In this document: positions 1 through 9,043 of the stretch, one piece after another
Layout: every line of letters begins with the position of its first letter
Numbering within the stretch: position 1 is the first letter of the stretch
The notes under the pieces: generated by a model
The model's database searches: none
Told to the model about the DNA's origin: nothing
Seen by the model: only the letters and a program-made list of their open reading frames with translations
Assembly: GCA_023423695.1 (NCBI GenBank)
Contig: JAFAFA010000079.1
Coordinates: 1-64,000, forward strand
Source: Pseudomonadota bacterium
Lineage (GTDB): Bacteria > Pseudomonadota > Alphaproteobacteria > Azospirillales > Azospirillaceae
Reading direction: 5' to 3'
Length of the DNA stretch: 64,000 nucleotides
Made by a program: the position numbers and the translations under genes

Positions 1-1207
1 GGCTGATCCAGCCGACGGTGCGGGCCAGCGCGAACAGCACGGTGAACATGCTGGTCGGGAAACCCATCGCCTTCAGGATGATGCCCGAATAGAAATCGAC
101 GTTCGGATAGAGCTTCTTCTCGATGAAGTACTCGTCCGACAGGGCGATCTTCTCCAGCTCCATCGCGATATCCAGCAGCGGCTCGTCCTTGATGCCGAGC
201 TCGCCGAGGACCTCGTGGCAGGTCTGGCGCATGACCTGGGCGCGCGGGTCGTAGTTCTTGTAGACCCGGTGACCGAAGCCCATCAGGCGGAAGTTGTCGT
301 TCTTGTCCTTGGCGCGGCGGACGAACTCGGGGATGCGATCCACCGAGCCGATCTCCTCCAGCATCTTCAGCACGGCTTCGTTCGCGCCACCGTGGGCCGG
401 ACCCCACAGCGAGGCGATGCCGGCGGCAATGCAGGCGAACGGGTTGGCGCCCGACGAACCGGCCAGACGGACGGTGGAGGTCGAGGCGTTCTGCTCGTGG
501 TCGGCATGCAGGATGAAGATCTTGTCCATTGCCTTGGACAGGATCGGGTTGACCTTGAACGGCTCGCAGGGCGTGCCGAAGGTCATGTAGAGGAAGTTTT
601 CCGCATACGACAGGTCGTTGCGCGGATACATGAAGGGCTGGCCGGTCGAGTACTTGTAGGCCATCGCCGCGATCGTCGGCATCTTGGCGATCAGGCGGTG
701 CGCGGCGATCTTACGCGCGGTCGGATCGTTGATGTCCAGCGAGTCGTGGTAGAAGGCAGACAGCGCGCCGACGACGCCGCACATGATCGCCATCGGGTGG
801 GCGTCACGGCGGAAGCCGCTGTAGAACTTGGTCAGCTGCTCGTGCACCATCGAGTGGCGGCGCAGGATGTTCTCGAACTCCGTGCGCTCGGCCGCGGTCG
901 GCAGGTGGTTGTTGAGCAGGAGGAAGCAGACTTCCGGGAAGGTGGAGTTCTCGGCCAACTCGTCGATGGCGTAGCCGCGGTGCAGCAGGACACCCTCGTC
1001 GCCGTCAATGTAGGTGATGCCGGACTCGCAACTGCCCGTGGAGGTGAAGCCCGGATCGTAAGTGAAGTAGCCGGTCGCCGCGTAGAGCTTGCGGATGTCG
1101 ATCACGCTCGGCCCGACGCTGCCGTGCAGGATCGGCATCGTGACCTGCTTGCCCGTCTTATTGTCGATGAGGGTAACGGTATCCTTGCCGTCCTCAGTCT
1201 GGGTCAT
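1..1207 (-). CDS. gltA: Citrate synthase, 3' end cut by the window start
   Basis: Condenses acetyl-CoA and oxaloacetate to citrate, the entry step of the TCA cycle, in the cytoplasm. The window holds the first 402 residues. The family is usually about 430 long, so roughly 30 C-terminal residues lie outside. Visible family blocks are HRGYAIDEL near residue 95, HADHEQNAS, GPAHGGANE and MGFGHRVYKNYDPRA, which carry the catalytic histidines. The N-terminal extension before the core fits the hexameric bacterial type. The ATG at 1207 gives the standard start MTQTEDGKDT. It lies about 100 bases downstream of gltX on the same strand, and no strong terminator separates them. Confidence 0.96.
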   Translation of the reverse strand, partial: MTQTEDGKDTVTLIDNKTGKQVTMPILHGSVGPSVIDIRKLYAATGYFTYDPGFTSTGSCESGITYIDGDEGVLLHRGYAIDELAENSTFPEVCFLLLNNHLPTAAERTEFENILRRHSMVHEQLTKFYSGFRRDAHPMAIMCGVVGALSAFYHDSLDINDPTARKIAAHRLIAKMPTIAAMAYKYSTGQPFMYPRNDLSYAENFLYMTFGTPCEPFKVNPILSKAMDKIFILHADHEQNASTSTVRLAGSSGANPFACIAAGIASLWGPAHGGANEAVLKMLEEIGSVDRIPEFVRRAKDKNDNFRLMGFGHRVYKNYDPRAQVMRQTCHEVLGELGIKDEPLLDIAMELEKIALSDEYFIEKKLYPNVDFYSGIILKAMGFPTSMFTVLFALARTVGWIS

Positions 1208-1307
1208 CTCGGCACGTCCTTATCGTTGAGGGTCAGGCTTAACGCCCTTTTTTCGTCGGCGCAGCATAGTTCCATGGCAGCCTGATGGCAACGCACGGAA
1301 ATGACCA

Positions 1308-2714
1308 TTATGCTGCACCCGCTGCATCGCGGATGCGAGAAAGCGTCGCTTCCCGGCCCAGCAGTTCAGCCACCTCGAAGATCGGTGGCGACACCGTAGA
1401 ACCGGTCAGCGCGGCGCGCAGCGGCTGCGCCACCTTGCCCAGCTTTTCGCCGCGGGCCTCGGCGAAGGCACGGACCTGCGCCTCCAGCGCCGCAGCGGTG
1501 AAATCCGGTTCGCCGGCAAAGGCTTCGGCCAACTCCTTCAACAGGCCGCGGCCCTTTTCGTCCAGCAGCGCCGATGCTTTTTCATCGTAGCTGAGCGGTT
1601 GTGCGGCGACATAGAAGCGGGCGCTCTGCGCCAGATCGACGACCGTGCGGGCGCGCTGCTTCAGGCCGTTCATCGCCCGCGTCAGAAGGTCGCGATCCGC
1701 GTCTGTCAGGCTGCGGCCCAGGTCGGCCTCCAGCCGCGGGGCGATCAGCCCAAGCAGCCGGGTATCGTCGGCCAGACGCATGTAGTGGGCGTTCAGGTTT
1801 TCCAGCTTGGCGAAGTCGAAGCGCGACGGCGAGCGGCCGATGCTCTCCAGATTGAACCACTCGATCGCCTGTTCGGTCGAGATGATCTCGTCGTCGCCGT
1901 GCGACCAGCCGAGCCGCAGCAGGTAGTTGCGCACGGCTTCCGGCAGATAGCCCATATCGCGGTAGGCATCGACGCCCAGCGCGCCGTGACGCTTGGACAG
2001 CTTGGCGCCGTCCGGCCCATGGATCAGCGGGATGTGGCCGAAACGCGGCAGGTCCCACCCCATGGCGTGGAAGATCTGGATCTGCCGGAAGGTGTTGGTC
2101 AGATGGTCATCGCCGCGGATGACGTGGGTGACGTTCATGTCGTGGTCGTCCACCACCACCGCCAGCAGATAGGTCGGGGTGCCGTCGGCACGCAGCAGGA
2201 TCAGGTCGTCCAACTGGGCGTTCTGCACCGTCACTTCGCCCTGGACGAGGTCGTTCAGGACCGTCTGGCCTTCCTGCGGCGCCTTCAGGCGGATCACCGG
2301 GGCGACGCCGGGAGGCGCATCGGACTCGGGGCGGTCGCGCCAGCGGCCGTCATAGCGCATCGGCTGCCCTGCGGCCTTCTGGGCGGCTCGCATCTCCTCC
2401 AGTTCTTCCGGGCTGCAGTAGCAGCGGTAGGCCTTACCGGCGGCCAGCATCTGGTACGCCACCTCGGCATGGCGGTCCTTCCGCTCGAACTGGCTGACCG
2501 CGTCGCCATCCCAGTCCAGACCCAGCCACTGCAGCCCGTCCAGGATGGCGTCCACCGCCGCTTGGGTAGAGCGTTGCCGGTCGGTGTCTTCGATCCGCAG
2601 CAGGAACTTGCCGCCGGTGTTGCGGGCGTACAGCCAGTTGAACAGGGCGGTGCGGCCACCGCCGATGTGCAGAAAGCCGGTCGGCGACGGAGCGAAGCGG
2701 GTGACGACGGTCAT
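1308..2714 (-). CDS. gltX: Glutamyl-tRNA synthetase
   Basis: Class I aminoacyl-tRNA synthetase that charges tRNA-Glu. The 468-residue protein starts at MTVVTRFAPSPTG. The reading frame stays open 44 codons upstream, but that extension does not look like the family, so the ATG at 2714 is chosen. The HIGH-type motif is HIGG (residues 16-19) and the KMSKS-type motif is KLSKR (238-242). A C-terminal anticodon-binding helical region follows. Many alphaproteobacteria carry two GltX paralogues and use one on tRNA-Gln followed by GatCAB. The sequence alone does not say which one this is. It is divergent from comEC. Confidence 0.95.
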   Translation of the reverse strand: MTVVTRFAPSPTGFLHIGGGRTALFNWLYARNTGGKFLLRIEDTDRQRSTQAAVDAILDGLQWLGLDWDGDAVSQFERKDRHAEVAYQMLAAGKAYRCYCSPEELEEMRAAQKAAGQPMRYDGRWRDRPESDAPPGVAPVIRLKAPQEGQTVLNDLVQGEVTVQNAQLDDLILLRADGTPTYLLAVVVDDHDMNVTHVIRGDDHLTNTFRQIQIFHAMGWDLPRFGHIPLIHGPDGAKLSKRHGALGVDAYRDMGYLPEAVRNYLLRLGWSHGDDEIISTEQAIEWFNLESIGRSPSRFDFAKLENLNAHYMRLADDTRLLGLIAPRLEADLGRSLTDADRDLLTRAMNGLKQRARTVVDLAQSARFYVAAQPLSYDEKASALLDEKGRGLLKELAEAFAGEPDFTAAALEAQVRAFAEARGEKLGKVAQPLRAALTGSTVSPPIFEVAELLGREATLSRIRDAAGAA

Positions 2715-2870
2715 CGGTCTCTCAATTTCCGGTTCGGCGCTGGTATGATGCGCCGGTGGTTCGACACCGAGGTTTAACACAGCCACCGGGTTGGGAGGCA
2801 ATGCGATGCGCGCATGGACGGTCGTTGAGGAGTACGCGGCCGACATCCCTGCGCCGGAAGGCCGTCACCG

Positions 2871-5024
2871 GTGACGGTCGCGGGCTGGCCGGAGGAGGAG
2901 ACGGAGGGTCCAACTGCCTCCGGTGGGCGGTGGCGGCGCCTGTGGTTCCTCATCGGGAGGCGACTCGCGGCCTTGGCGGAGGCGGAGGGGGACCGTTGGG
3001 TGCTGTGGCTTCCCGTCGCCTTCGGGGCGGGCGTGTCGCTTTATTTCGGGCTGATGCGGGAGCCGGACCGGTGGATCGGGCCGGCGGCCTGTGTCGGCTG
3101 CGTTGCGCTGCTTCTGATCCTGCGGCGTTGGTTCGCGCTGTTCGGTGCGGCAGTGGCGCTGCTGATGGTGGCGGCCGGCTTCCTGGTGGCGCAGGGGCAC
3201 AGCGCATGGGTGGCGGCGCCGGTTCTGACCCGCGTCGTCACAGGTGCGACCATCACTGGCCGCGTGATGGCGGTGGAACGGCGGCCCGGTGCCACCCGCA
3301 TCACGGTGCGGGAACCGACGGTCAGCCGGCTGCCGCCTGAGCAGACCCCGACCGCGCTGCGCATCCGCCTGCCGGACCGCCATGCGGCGCCCGATCCGGG
3401 ATCGGTGGTGCGGCTGCGCGCCACGCTGCTGCCGCCCCAGGCGCCGGCCGAACCCGGCGCCTTCGACTTTCAGCGACGAGCCTGGTTCATGGGGCTGGGC
3501 GGGACCGGCTTCGCCACCGGTGCGGTGGAACTGGTCGAGGCCCCGCCGGTCACTGGCTGGCAGGTGGTGACGGTGGCCTTCGAGCGGGCGCGGGGCGTGA
3601 TCGCCGAACGGGTGGCCGCGACCATCGGCGACCCGGTGGAGGCTAGGGTCACCACGGCTTTGCTGAATGGGGAGCAGTTCGGCATCCCGGACGAGACGCT
3701 TGAGGATTTCCGCAACAGCGGGCTGGCGCATCTGCTGTCGATCTCCGGCCTGCATGTGGGCATCGCCGCCGGCATCCTGTTCTATGTGGTCAGGGCCTTG
3801 CTTGCGCTGGTACCCGCTATCGCACTGCGTTGGCCGATCAAGAAGATCGCGGCGCTGTTCGGTATCCTGTCGGCCCTGGCCTATACGCTGCTGGTGGGGG
3901 CGCCGCTGCCGACCGTGCGGTCGGTGCTGATGACCGGAATGGTGATGGGCGCGATCTTGCTTGACCGCCACCCGCTGAGCATGCGGCTGGTCGCCTTCGC
4001 CGGGCTGGTCACCATCGCCATGGACCCGGAGGGGATGCTCGGCCCCAGCTTCCAGATGTCCTTCGCGGCCGTGGTGGCGCTGATCGCGGCCTTCGAGCGA
4101 GGCAGTTCACGGTTGGCGGAATGGCGCAGCGAGGCCGGATGGTTCCTTCGCAGTCTGCTCTATGTCGGCGGCATCCTGCTGACCAGCGTGGTGGCGACGC
4201 TGGCGACGCTGCCCTTCGCACTCTTCCATTTTCAGCAGATCGCCTTCTATGGCGTGCTGTCCAACCTGATCGCCATTCCCATCACCTCCTTCTGGGTCAT
4301 GCCGTGGAGCCTGATCGCCTATGCGCTGATGCCGTTCGGGCTGGAGGCGCCGGCGCTGATCGCGATGAACTGGGGCGATCGGGCGGTGATCTGGACCGCG
4401 GAGTTCTTCGGCCGCCTGCCCGGCGCCTCCCTGACCATGCCGGCGATGCCGGTGGAGGGTTTTGCGGCGCTGGTGCTGGGCGGCATCTGGCTGTGCGTCT
4501 GGACCCGGCGGTGGCGCTGGCTGGGGCTGCTTCCGGTCCTGGCGGGGCTGGCTTCGCCGGCGCTAGTGACGCGGCCGGACGTGCTGGTCGCGGGGGACGG
4601 CAGTGTGACGGCGGTGCGGATGCCGGACGGTCGCCTCAGCGCCTCAGGCAAGAGCGGGGGCCGGGTGACCGAGACATGGCGGGAACGCGATGGCGAGCGG
4701 TCGGCGGCCGATCCCTGGCCGGCGGCGGGGGAATGGAGCGAGGGGGAGCGGTCGTTGAGCTGCGATGCGCTGGGGTGTCTGTACCGGGTCAAAGGGAGGA
4801 CTGTCGCCCTGCCGCGGTTGCCGGATGCGCTGGATGAGGACTGCGGGGCGGTCGACGCGGTGGTGACGGCGGCCGCGGCGCGGGGATGCCGGGCGGGGGT
4901 CGTGATCGACCGCTGGGCGCTGCGGCACGAGGGCGCGCATGCGCTGTGGGTGACGGAGGCGGGGATAGAGGTGGAGTCGGTGCGGGGGCTGCGGGGAGAG
5001 CGGCCCTGGACCGGGGGGAGGTGA
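2871..5024 (+). CDS. comEC: ComEC/Rec2 family DNA-uptake channel protein
   Basis: Polytopic inner-membrane protein of the ComEC family, which carries single-stranded DNA across the membrane during natural transformation. It is 717 residues. Hydrophobic segments lie near residues 45-60 and 72-108, followed by a soluble DUF4131/OB-like part (about 120-225). The Competence domain opens with HLLSISGLHV (287-296) and continues as many membrane segments to about 560. The C-terminal 150 residues are soluble but show no metallo-beta-lactamase HxHxDH motif, as in many alphaproteobacterial ComEC proteins. It converges on lexA. Transformation ability cannot be inferred from this gene alone. Confidence 0.9.
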   Translation: MTVAGWPEEETEGPTASGGRWRRLWFLIGRRLAALAEAEGDRWVLWLPVAFGAGVSLYFGLMREPDRWIGPAACVGCVALLLILRRWFALFGAAVALLMVAAGFLVAQGHSAWVAAPVLTRVVTGATITGRVMAVERRPGATRITVREPTVSRLPPEQTPTALRIRLPDRHAAPDPGSVVRLRATLLPPQAPAEPGAFDFQRRAWFMGLGGTGFATGAVELVEAPPVTGWQVVTVAFERARGVIAERVAATIGDPVEARVTTALLNGEQFGIPDETLEDFRNSGLAHLLSISGLHVGIAAGILFYVVRALLALVPAIALRWPIKKIAALFGILSALAYTLLVGAPLPTVRSVLMTGMVMGAILLDRHPLSMRLVAFAGLVTIAMDPEGMLGPSFQMSFAAVVALIAAFERGSSRLAEWRSEAGWFLRSLLYVGGILLTSVVATLATLPFALFHFQQIAFYGVLSNLIAIPITSFWVMPWSLIAYALMPFGLEAPALIAMNWGDRAVIWTAEFFGRLPGASLTMPAMPVEGFAALVLGGIWLCVWTRRWRWLGLLPVLAGLASPALVTRPDVLVAGDGSVTAVRMPDGRLSASGKSGGRVTETWRERDGERSAADPWPAAGEWSEGERSLSCDALGCLYRVKGRTVALPRLPDALDEDCGAVDAVVTAAAARGCRAGVVIDRWALRHEGAHALWVTEAGIEVESVRGLRGERPWTGGR

Positions 5025-5045
5025 GGAGCGTGGGGAGTGCTGTTG

Positions 5046-5087
5046 CCCCCACCCTAATCCTCCCCTGCCGGGCAGGGGAGGGAATCA
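5046..5087. repeat. Dispersed GC-rich palindromic element, single copy
   Basis: The stretch begins with CCCCCACCCTAATCC and then forms a hairpin with arms CTCCCCTGCC and GGCAGGGGAG. The same layout occurs three times in this window: here, at 17566-17602, and inverted at 17630-17669. It sits between the convergent ends of comEC and lexA and may also serve as a bidirectional terminator, although it has no clear T-run. Confidence 0.7.
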
Positions 5088-5106
5088 GTGGTCAGCGGGA
5101 AAGGAC

Positions 5107-5832
5107 TCAGTACTTCCGCACCAGACCGACCAGCTTGCCCTGCACGCGGACGCGGTCGGCGCCGAAGATGCGGGTTTCGTAGGCAGCGTTGGCGGGCTCC
5201 AGGGCGATGGTGTTGCCCTTGCGGCGCAGCCGCTTCAGCGTCACTTCACCTTCGTCGACCAGGGCGACGACGATGGTGCCGTTCTCCGCCGCGTCACAGC
5301 GCTGGATGACGATGGTGTCGTGGTCGAGGATGCCTGCCTCGATCATCGAGTCGCCGGAAACCTCCAGCGCATAATGGTCGCCGCCGGTCAGCATCGAGGC
5401 GGGAACGTCGACGAAGGCGCTGTTGTCGCGCAGGGCCTCGATCGGCGTACCGGCGGCGATGCGGCCGTAGAGCGGGAGTTGCACCGTCTCATTGGCTGCG
5501 GCGGGCGCCGGGACGGGGGGAGCGGCGTCGCGGCCGGCAAAGACGAAATCGCCCTTGATGACGTTGGGCTGGAATTTCGGCTTGGGCGCAGCGGCGCGGG
5601 TGCGGGCGGCGTCGAGGCCCTCCGGCAGGCGGAGAACCTCCAGCGCGCGGGCACGGTGGGGCAGGCGGCGGATGAAACCGCGTTCCTCGAGGCCGGTTAT
5701 GAGGCGGTGGATGCCCGACTTGGACTTCAGTCCCAGAGCGTCCTTCATCTCGTCGAACGACGGCGAGACTCCGCCCTGGCCGAGCCGTTCGTGGATGAAC
5801 AGCAGCAATTCGTGCTGCTTGCGCGTGAGCAT
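5107..5832 (-). CDS. lexA: SOS repressor LexA
   Basis: Repressor of the SOS regulon. It cleaves itself when stimulated by RecA filaments. The 241-residue form starts at MLTRKQHELL (ATG at 5832); the frame is open 13 codons further up but without family similarity. The N-terminal winged helix covers residues 1-70. The linker is longer and more Ala/Pro-rich than in enterobacteria. The cleavage site is Ala127-Gly128 in GRIAAG, and the catalytic dyad is Ser162 (in SGDSM) and Lys200 (in TLKR). Two GTTC-N7-GTTC operators lie upstream, so autoregulation is expected. It is downstream of moeA on the same strand, separated by about 200 bases. Confidence 0.96.
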   Translation of the reverse strand: MLTRKQHELLLFIHERLGQGGVSPSFDEMKDALGLKSKSGIHRLITGLEERGFIRRLPHRARALEVLRLPEGLDAARTRAAAPKPKFQPNVIKGDFVFAGRDAAPPVPAPAAANETVQLPLYGRIAAGTPIEALRDNSAFVDVPASMLTGGDHYALEVSGDSMIEAGILDHDTIVIQRCDAAENGTIVVALVDEGEVTLKRLRRKGNTIALEPANAAYETRIFGADRVRVQGKLVGLVRKY

Positions 5833-5890
5833 GGATGCCTCCCGGCCGTCGCCAGACTGAAGATGGAACAAAAACTAAACGTTGCTCCAT

Positions 5891-5905
5891 GTTCTAGTTT
5901 GGTTC
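5891..5905 (+). promoter_or_regulatory. LexA operator (SOS box)
   Basis: The plus strand reads GTTCTAGTTTGGTTC, a perfect match to the alphaproteobacterial LexA consensus GTTC-N7-GTTC. It ends 59 bases upstream of the chosen lexA start. A degraded copy (GAAC-N7-AAAC, 5866-5880) lies just next to it on the lexA side. Confidence 0.85.
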
Positions 5906-5940
5906 CTGCCGCTCGTCAAGCCCTCCATCGGCTTCTTTTA

Positions 5941-5955
5941 GAACTTGAGTGGAAC
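5941..5955 (-). promoter_or_regulatory. Second LexA operator (SOS box)
   Basis: The plus strand reads GAACTTGAGTGGAAC, so the minus strand reads GTTC-N7-GTTC in the direction of lexA transcription. It is 50 bases upstream of the first box and in opposite orientation. Additional GTTC/GAAC half-sites at 5960-6000 make the region look like a clustered operator. Confidence 0.8.
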
Positions 5956-6030
5956 ATTCGGAACGCCGTGAAACAGTTTTCCGGGTGATGTTCAACTGTT
6001 CAACCCGTCGCCGGAAAGCCGTGTTCAAGT

Positions 6031-7260
6031 CTAGATGCTGAGCACTCCATCCGTCAAAGGGAGCACGGTCACCATGGTGCCGGCCGGCTCCGGGGCGGCG
6101 TCGGGCGCACGCCGGATCAGGCAATCGGCCTGGGCGTAAAGCGTGGTGATGGCGCTGTCCTGACGGGCAAAGGGCGTGACGGTGAGGACGCCGTCGGGAC
6201 CGGAGGCCAGGGTGGCGCGCAGATACTCCTCCCGCCGGTCGTTGGCCCTCAGTGCGACGGTCAGACGGGCGCGCAGCGGCGGCCTGTCGTCTTCGGGCGG
6301 CAATCCCTGCAGCAGGCGCAGAACCGGGCGCAGGAACAGGACGGCGGTTACGCCGGTGGACACCGGATTGCCGGGCAGGCCCAGCAGCGGCACCCCGCCG
6401 GCGCGCCCGAACATCAGCGCCTTGCCCGGCCGCATCGCCACCGTCTGAACCTCAAGCGCCACGCCGCGGTCGGCCAGCACGTCGCGCACGAGGTCGTAAT
6501 CGCCATGGGCGGCACCGCCGGTGGTGACCAGCAGGTCGCAGCCGACGGCACCCTTCGCCATGGCGGCGACGCTGTCGGGCGTGTCCTTGGCGACGCCCAG
6601 GTTGTGGGCGAGTCCGCCCTGAGCGGTGACGAGCGCGCAGAGGCCGAGGGCGTTGGTGCTGACGATCTGGCTCGGTCCCAGCGGGTCGCCGGGCAGGGCG
6701 ATCTCGTCGCCGGTGGCGAGGACGGCGATGCGCGGCCGGCGGTGGACCGAAAGCCAGGGCACGTTGCCGCCGGCAGCCAGCGCGATGTCGCGGGCGGTCA
6801 GGCGGCGGCCCTTCGGCAGAAGCTCCTGCCCATGGGCGAAGTCGAAGCCGGCCTGACGGACGAACCGCCCGGCGGGGACGGCGCGGCCGATGCGGACCGT
6901 CGCATCGTCGGCGCTGCAATCCTCCTGCATCACCACGGCGTCGGCCCCGTCGGGCAGCGGCGCGCCGGTGAAGATGCGCACGGCTTCGCCGACGCCGACG
7001 CTGCCGCCGAAGGCGTGGCCGGCGGAGGATTCGCCGATACGTCGCAGGGGAATGGGAGAGTCGGCGGTCGCGGCGGCGATGTCGGCGGAGCGGACCGCCC
7101 AGCCGTCCATGGCGGCGGCGTGGAAGGGCGGCTGGGTCAGCCGGGCTACCACCGGTTCGGCCAGCACGCGGCCGAGCGCGTCGGGCAAGGCCACCGTCTC
7201 CGCCGGCAGAGGGGCGAAGGCCGACAGGATGCGGGCGCGCGCCTCTGCGACGGAAATCAT
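6031..7260 (-). CDS. moeA: Molybdopterin molybdotransferase MoeA
   Basis: Inserts molybdate into adenylylated molybdopterin, the last common step of molybdenum cofactor synthesis. The 409-residue protein starts at MISVAEARARIL (ATG at 7260); a 20-codon upstream extension of the frame overlaps moaC and is rejected. Blocks typical of MoeA are FHAAAMDGWAV near the N terminus, ATGDEIALPG in the MPT-binding domain, TGGAAHGDYD and GLPGNPVS. It starts 4 bases after the moaC stop, so the two are co-transcribed. Confidence 0.95.
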   Translation of the reverse strand: MISVAEARARILSAFAPLPAETVALPDALGRVLAEPVVARLTQPPFHAAAMDGWAVRSADIAAATADSPIPLRRIGESSAGHAFGGSVGVGEAVRIFTGAPLPDGADAVVMQEDCSADDATVRIGRAVPAGRFVRQAGFDFAHGQELLPKGRRLTARDIALAAGGNVPWLSVHRRPRIAVLATGDEIALPGDPLGPSQIVSTNALGLCALVTAQGGLAHNLGVAKDTPDSVAAMAKGAVGCDLLVTTGGAAHGDYDLVRDVLADRGVALEVQTVAMRPGKALMFGRAGGVPLLGLPGNPVSTGVTAVLFLRPVLRLLQGLPPEDDRPPLRARLTVALRANDRREEYLRATLASGPDGVLTVTPFARQDSAITTLYAQADCLIRRAPDAAPEPAGTMVTVLPLTDGVLSI

Positions 7261-7264
7261 GGCG

Positions 7265-7765
7265 TCAGGCCCCGGCCGACGGCGCGGTCGCAGCGGCGCC
7301 CCATTCGCCGCTCTTGCCACCGGCCTTGTGCAGCAGACGGACGTCGGTGACGGTCATGCCGCGGTCCACCGCCTTGCACATGTCGTAGACTGTCAGCGCC
7401 GCGACGGTGACGGCGGTCAGGGCCTCCATCTCCACACCGGTCTGGCCCTTCAGCTTGCAGGTGGCGGTCACGTCCACCGCGTTGCGCGTGGGATCGCAGG
7501 TGAGATCCACCTTGACGGAGGTCAGCATCAGCGGATGGCACAGCGGGATCAGGTCCGGCGTGCGCTTGGCCCCCATGATGCCGGCAAGCCGGGCGACCGA
7601 CAGCACGTCGCCCTTCTTCACCCCGCCCTGCATGATGAGCGCCAGCGTTTCCGGCTGCATCAGCACGGTGGCGGCGGCGGTGGCGGTGCGTACGGTGTCC
7701 GCCTTGTCGGAGACGTCGACCATCACCGCCTTGCCCTCGGCGTCGAAATGGGTGAAGCCGCTCAT
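7265..7765 (-). CDS. moaC: Cyclic pyranopterin monophosphate synthase MoaC
   Basis: Converts the MoaA product into cyclic pyranopterin monophosphate in molybdenum cofactor synthesis. It is 166 residues, the usual length. Diagnostic blocks are MVDVSDKADTVRTA, KRTPDLIPLCHPL, GVEMEALTAV and YDMCKAVDRGM; the Asp and Lys of the last block are catalytic in the family. The start codon overlaps the stop of the upstream acetyltransferase gene by four bases. No moaA, moaD or moaE is visible nearby. Confidence 0.96.
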   Translation of the reverse strand: MSGFTHFDAEGKAVMVDVSDKADTVRTATAAATVLMQPETLALIMQGGVKKGDVLSVARLAGIMGAKRTPDLIPLCHPLMLTSVKVDLTCDPTRNAVDVTATCKLKGQTGVEMEALTAVTVAALTVYDMCKAVDRGMTVTDVRLLHKAGGKSGEWGAAATAPSAGA

Positions 7766-8235
7766 GCGACGGTCTCCCGCAGGGTTTTTTCCATGAAGAC
7801 GCTGACGCCGTTCTCTTCGTAGCAGGCGTAAGCGCCGCGCTCTGTGAATCCAGCCTTGCGGTAGAGCCCCAGCGCCTCGTGCTGGTGGATGCCGGATTCG
7901 AGCAGCAGGGCGGTCAGACCCTCCGCCCGCGCCTGCTCCTCCAGCCGGGCCAGCAGCCGGTCGCCGACGCGGTGGCCGCGGGCGGCGGGATCGACATACA
8001 TGCGCTTGATCTCGCCATAGCCGGTCGGATCGACGCGGAGCGCGGCGCAGCCGACCGGAACGCCGTCCTTGCGGGCGACGAAGAAGCGGACGTCCGGCGC
8101 CTCCAGTTCCCCGATGTCGAGCAGATGGCAGGTGTCGGCCGGATAGAGCTCCAGCAGATAACGGTCCAGTGCCGCCACCAGCGCGATCACCGGGTCCTGG
8201 CGCGGGCTTTCCGCAGCTATCGCGATGTCCGCCAT
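7762..8235 (-). CDS. GNAT family N-acetyltransferase
   Basis: Single-domain GNAT acetyltransferase of 157 residues; the acceptor substrate is unknown. The acetyl-CoA-binding motif A is seen as MYVDPAARGHRVGDRLL (about residues 85-101), followed by LLLESGIHQHEALGLYRKAGF, the typical motif B region. It is wedged between trpC and moaC. It ends in a four-base overlap with moaC and begins 4 bases after trpC, so it belongs to the trp-moa transcript. Its place there is the only non-standard element in an otherwise conserved neighbourhood. Confidence 0.85.
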   Translation of the reverse strand: MADIAIAAESPRQDPVIALVAALDRYLLELYPADTCHLLDIGELEAPDVRFFVARKDGVPVGCAALRVDPTGYGEIKRMYVDPAARGHRVGDRLLARLEEQARAEGLTALLLESGIHQHEALGLYRKAGFTERGAYACYEENGVSVFMEKTLRETVA

Positions 8236-8239
8236 GCGC

Positions 8240-9043
8240 TTAGACCGGAGCCAGCAGGGCGCGGGTGGCGGCGGTCACGTCGGCCTGCCGCATCAGCGAT
8301 TCACCCACCAGGAAGCAGCGCGCCCCGACCTTCGCCATGCGGGCCAGATCGGCGGGGCTGTAGAGACCGCTTTCGGCCACCAGCATGCGGTCGGCCGGAA
8401 CATTGGCGGCCAGTTCCTCCGTCGTCGCGATGTCCACAGCCAGCGTCTTGAGGTTGCGGTTGTTGATGCCCAGCAGCGGCGTCTTCAGCAGCAGCGCGCG
8501 GTCCAGTTCGGCGCGGTCATGCACCTCGACCAGCACGTCCAGCCCCTGGGCGAGAGCGGCATCCTCGATCTCCGCCGCCTGGGCGTTGGACAGCGAGGCC
8601 ATGATGATGAGGATGCAGTCGGCACCCAGCGCGCGTGCCTCCACGATCTGGTAGGGATCGACCATGAAGTCCTTGCGCAGCACAGGCAGATCGACAGCGG
8701 CGCGGGCGGCGACCAGATACTCGTCCTTGCCCTGGAAATAGGGCTCGTCGGTCAGCACCGACAGGCAGCTCGCCCCGCCGTCGCGATAGGCGCGGGCAAG
8801 GGCCGGCGGGTCGAAATCGGCGCGGATCAGACCCTTTGATGGGCTGGCCTTCTTGATCTCGGCGATCAGACCGTAGCGCCCGGCCTCCACCGCGGCGCCG
8901 AGCGCCCGGATGAAGCCGCGCGGCGGGTTGGTCTCGTTGGCGGCCCTGGCGGCGGCCTCGACCTCCGACAGCGGGCGGGCGGCCTTGCGGGAGGCGACCA
9001 GCGCGCGCTTGTCGTCGTTGATGCGGGTCAGAACGTCGCTCAT
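8240..9043 (-). CDS. trpC: Indole-3-glycerol phosphate synthase
   Basis: Closes the indole ring from carboxyphenylamino-deoxyribulose phosphate in tryptophan synthesis. It is a monofunctional 267-residue TIM barrel without a fused TrpF. Seen motifs are EIKKASPSKGLIR (catalytic lysines), LRKDFMVDPYQI, LGINNRNLKT and VAESGLY. The start codon overlaps the trpD stop by one base. It forms trpGDC with the two genes upstream, an arrangement known in Azospirillum and other alphaproteobacteria. Confidence 0.96.
   Translation of the reverse strand: MSDVLTRINDDKRALVASRKAARPLSEVEAAARAANETNPPRGFIRALGAAVEAGRYGLIAEIKKASPSKGLIRADFDPPALARAYRDGGASCLSVLTDEPYFQGKDEYLVAARAAVDLPVLRKDFMVDPYQIVEARALGADCILIIMASLSNAQAAEIEDAALAQGLDVLVEVHDRAELDRALLLKTPLLGINNRNLKTLAVDIATTEELAANVPADRMLVAESGLYSPADLARMAKVGARCFLVGESLMRQADVTAATRALLAPV

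Noticed and set aside
1208..1307. Possible terminator between gltX and gltA
   Set aside because: No hairpin with a T-run on the minus strand was found, so co-transcription cannot be ruled out or in.
2756..3340. Plus-strand frame overlapping the start of comEC
   Set aside because: It overlaps the comEC coding start in another frame and has no family features.
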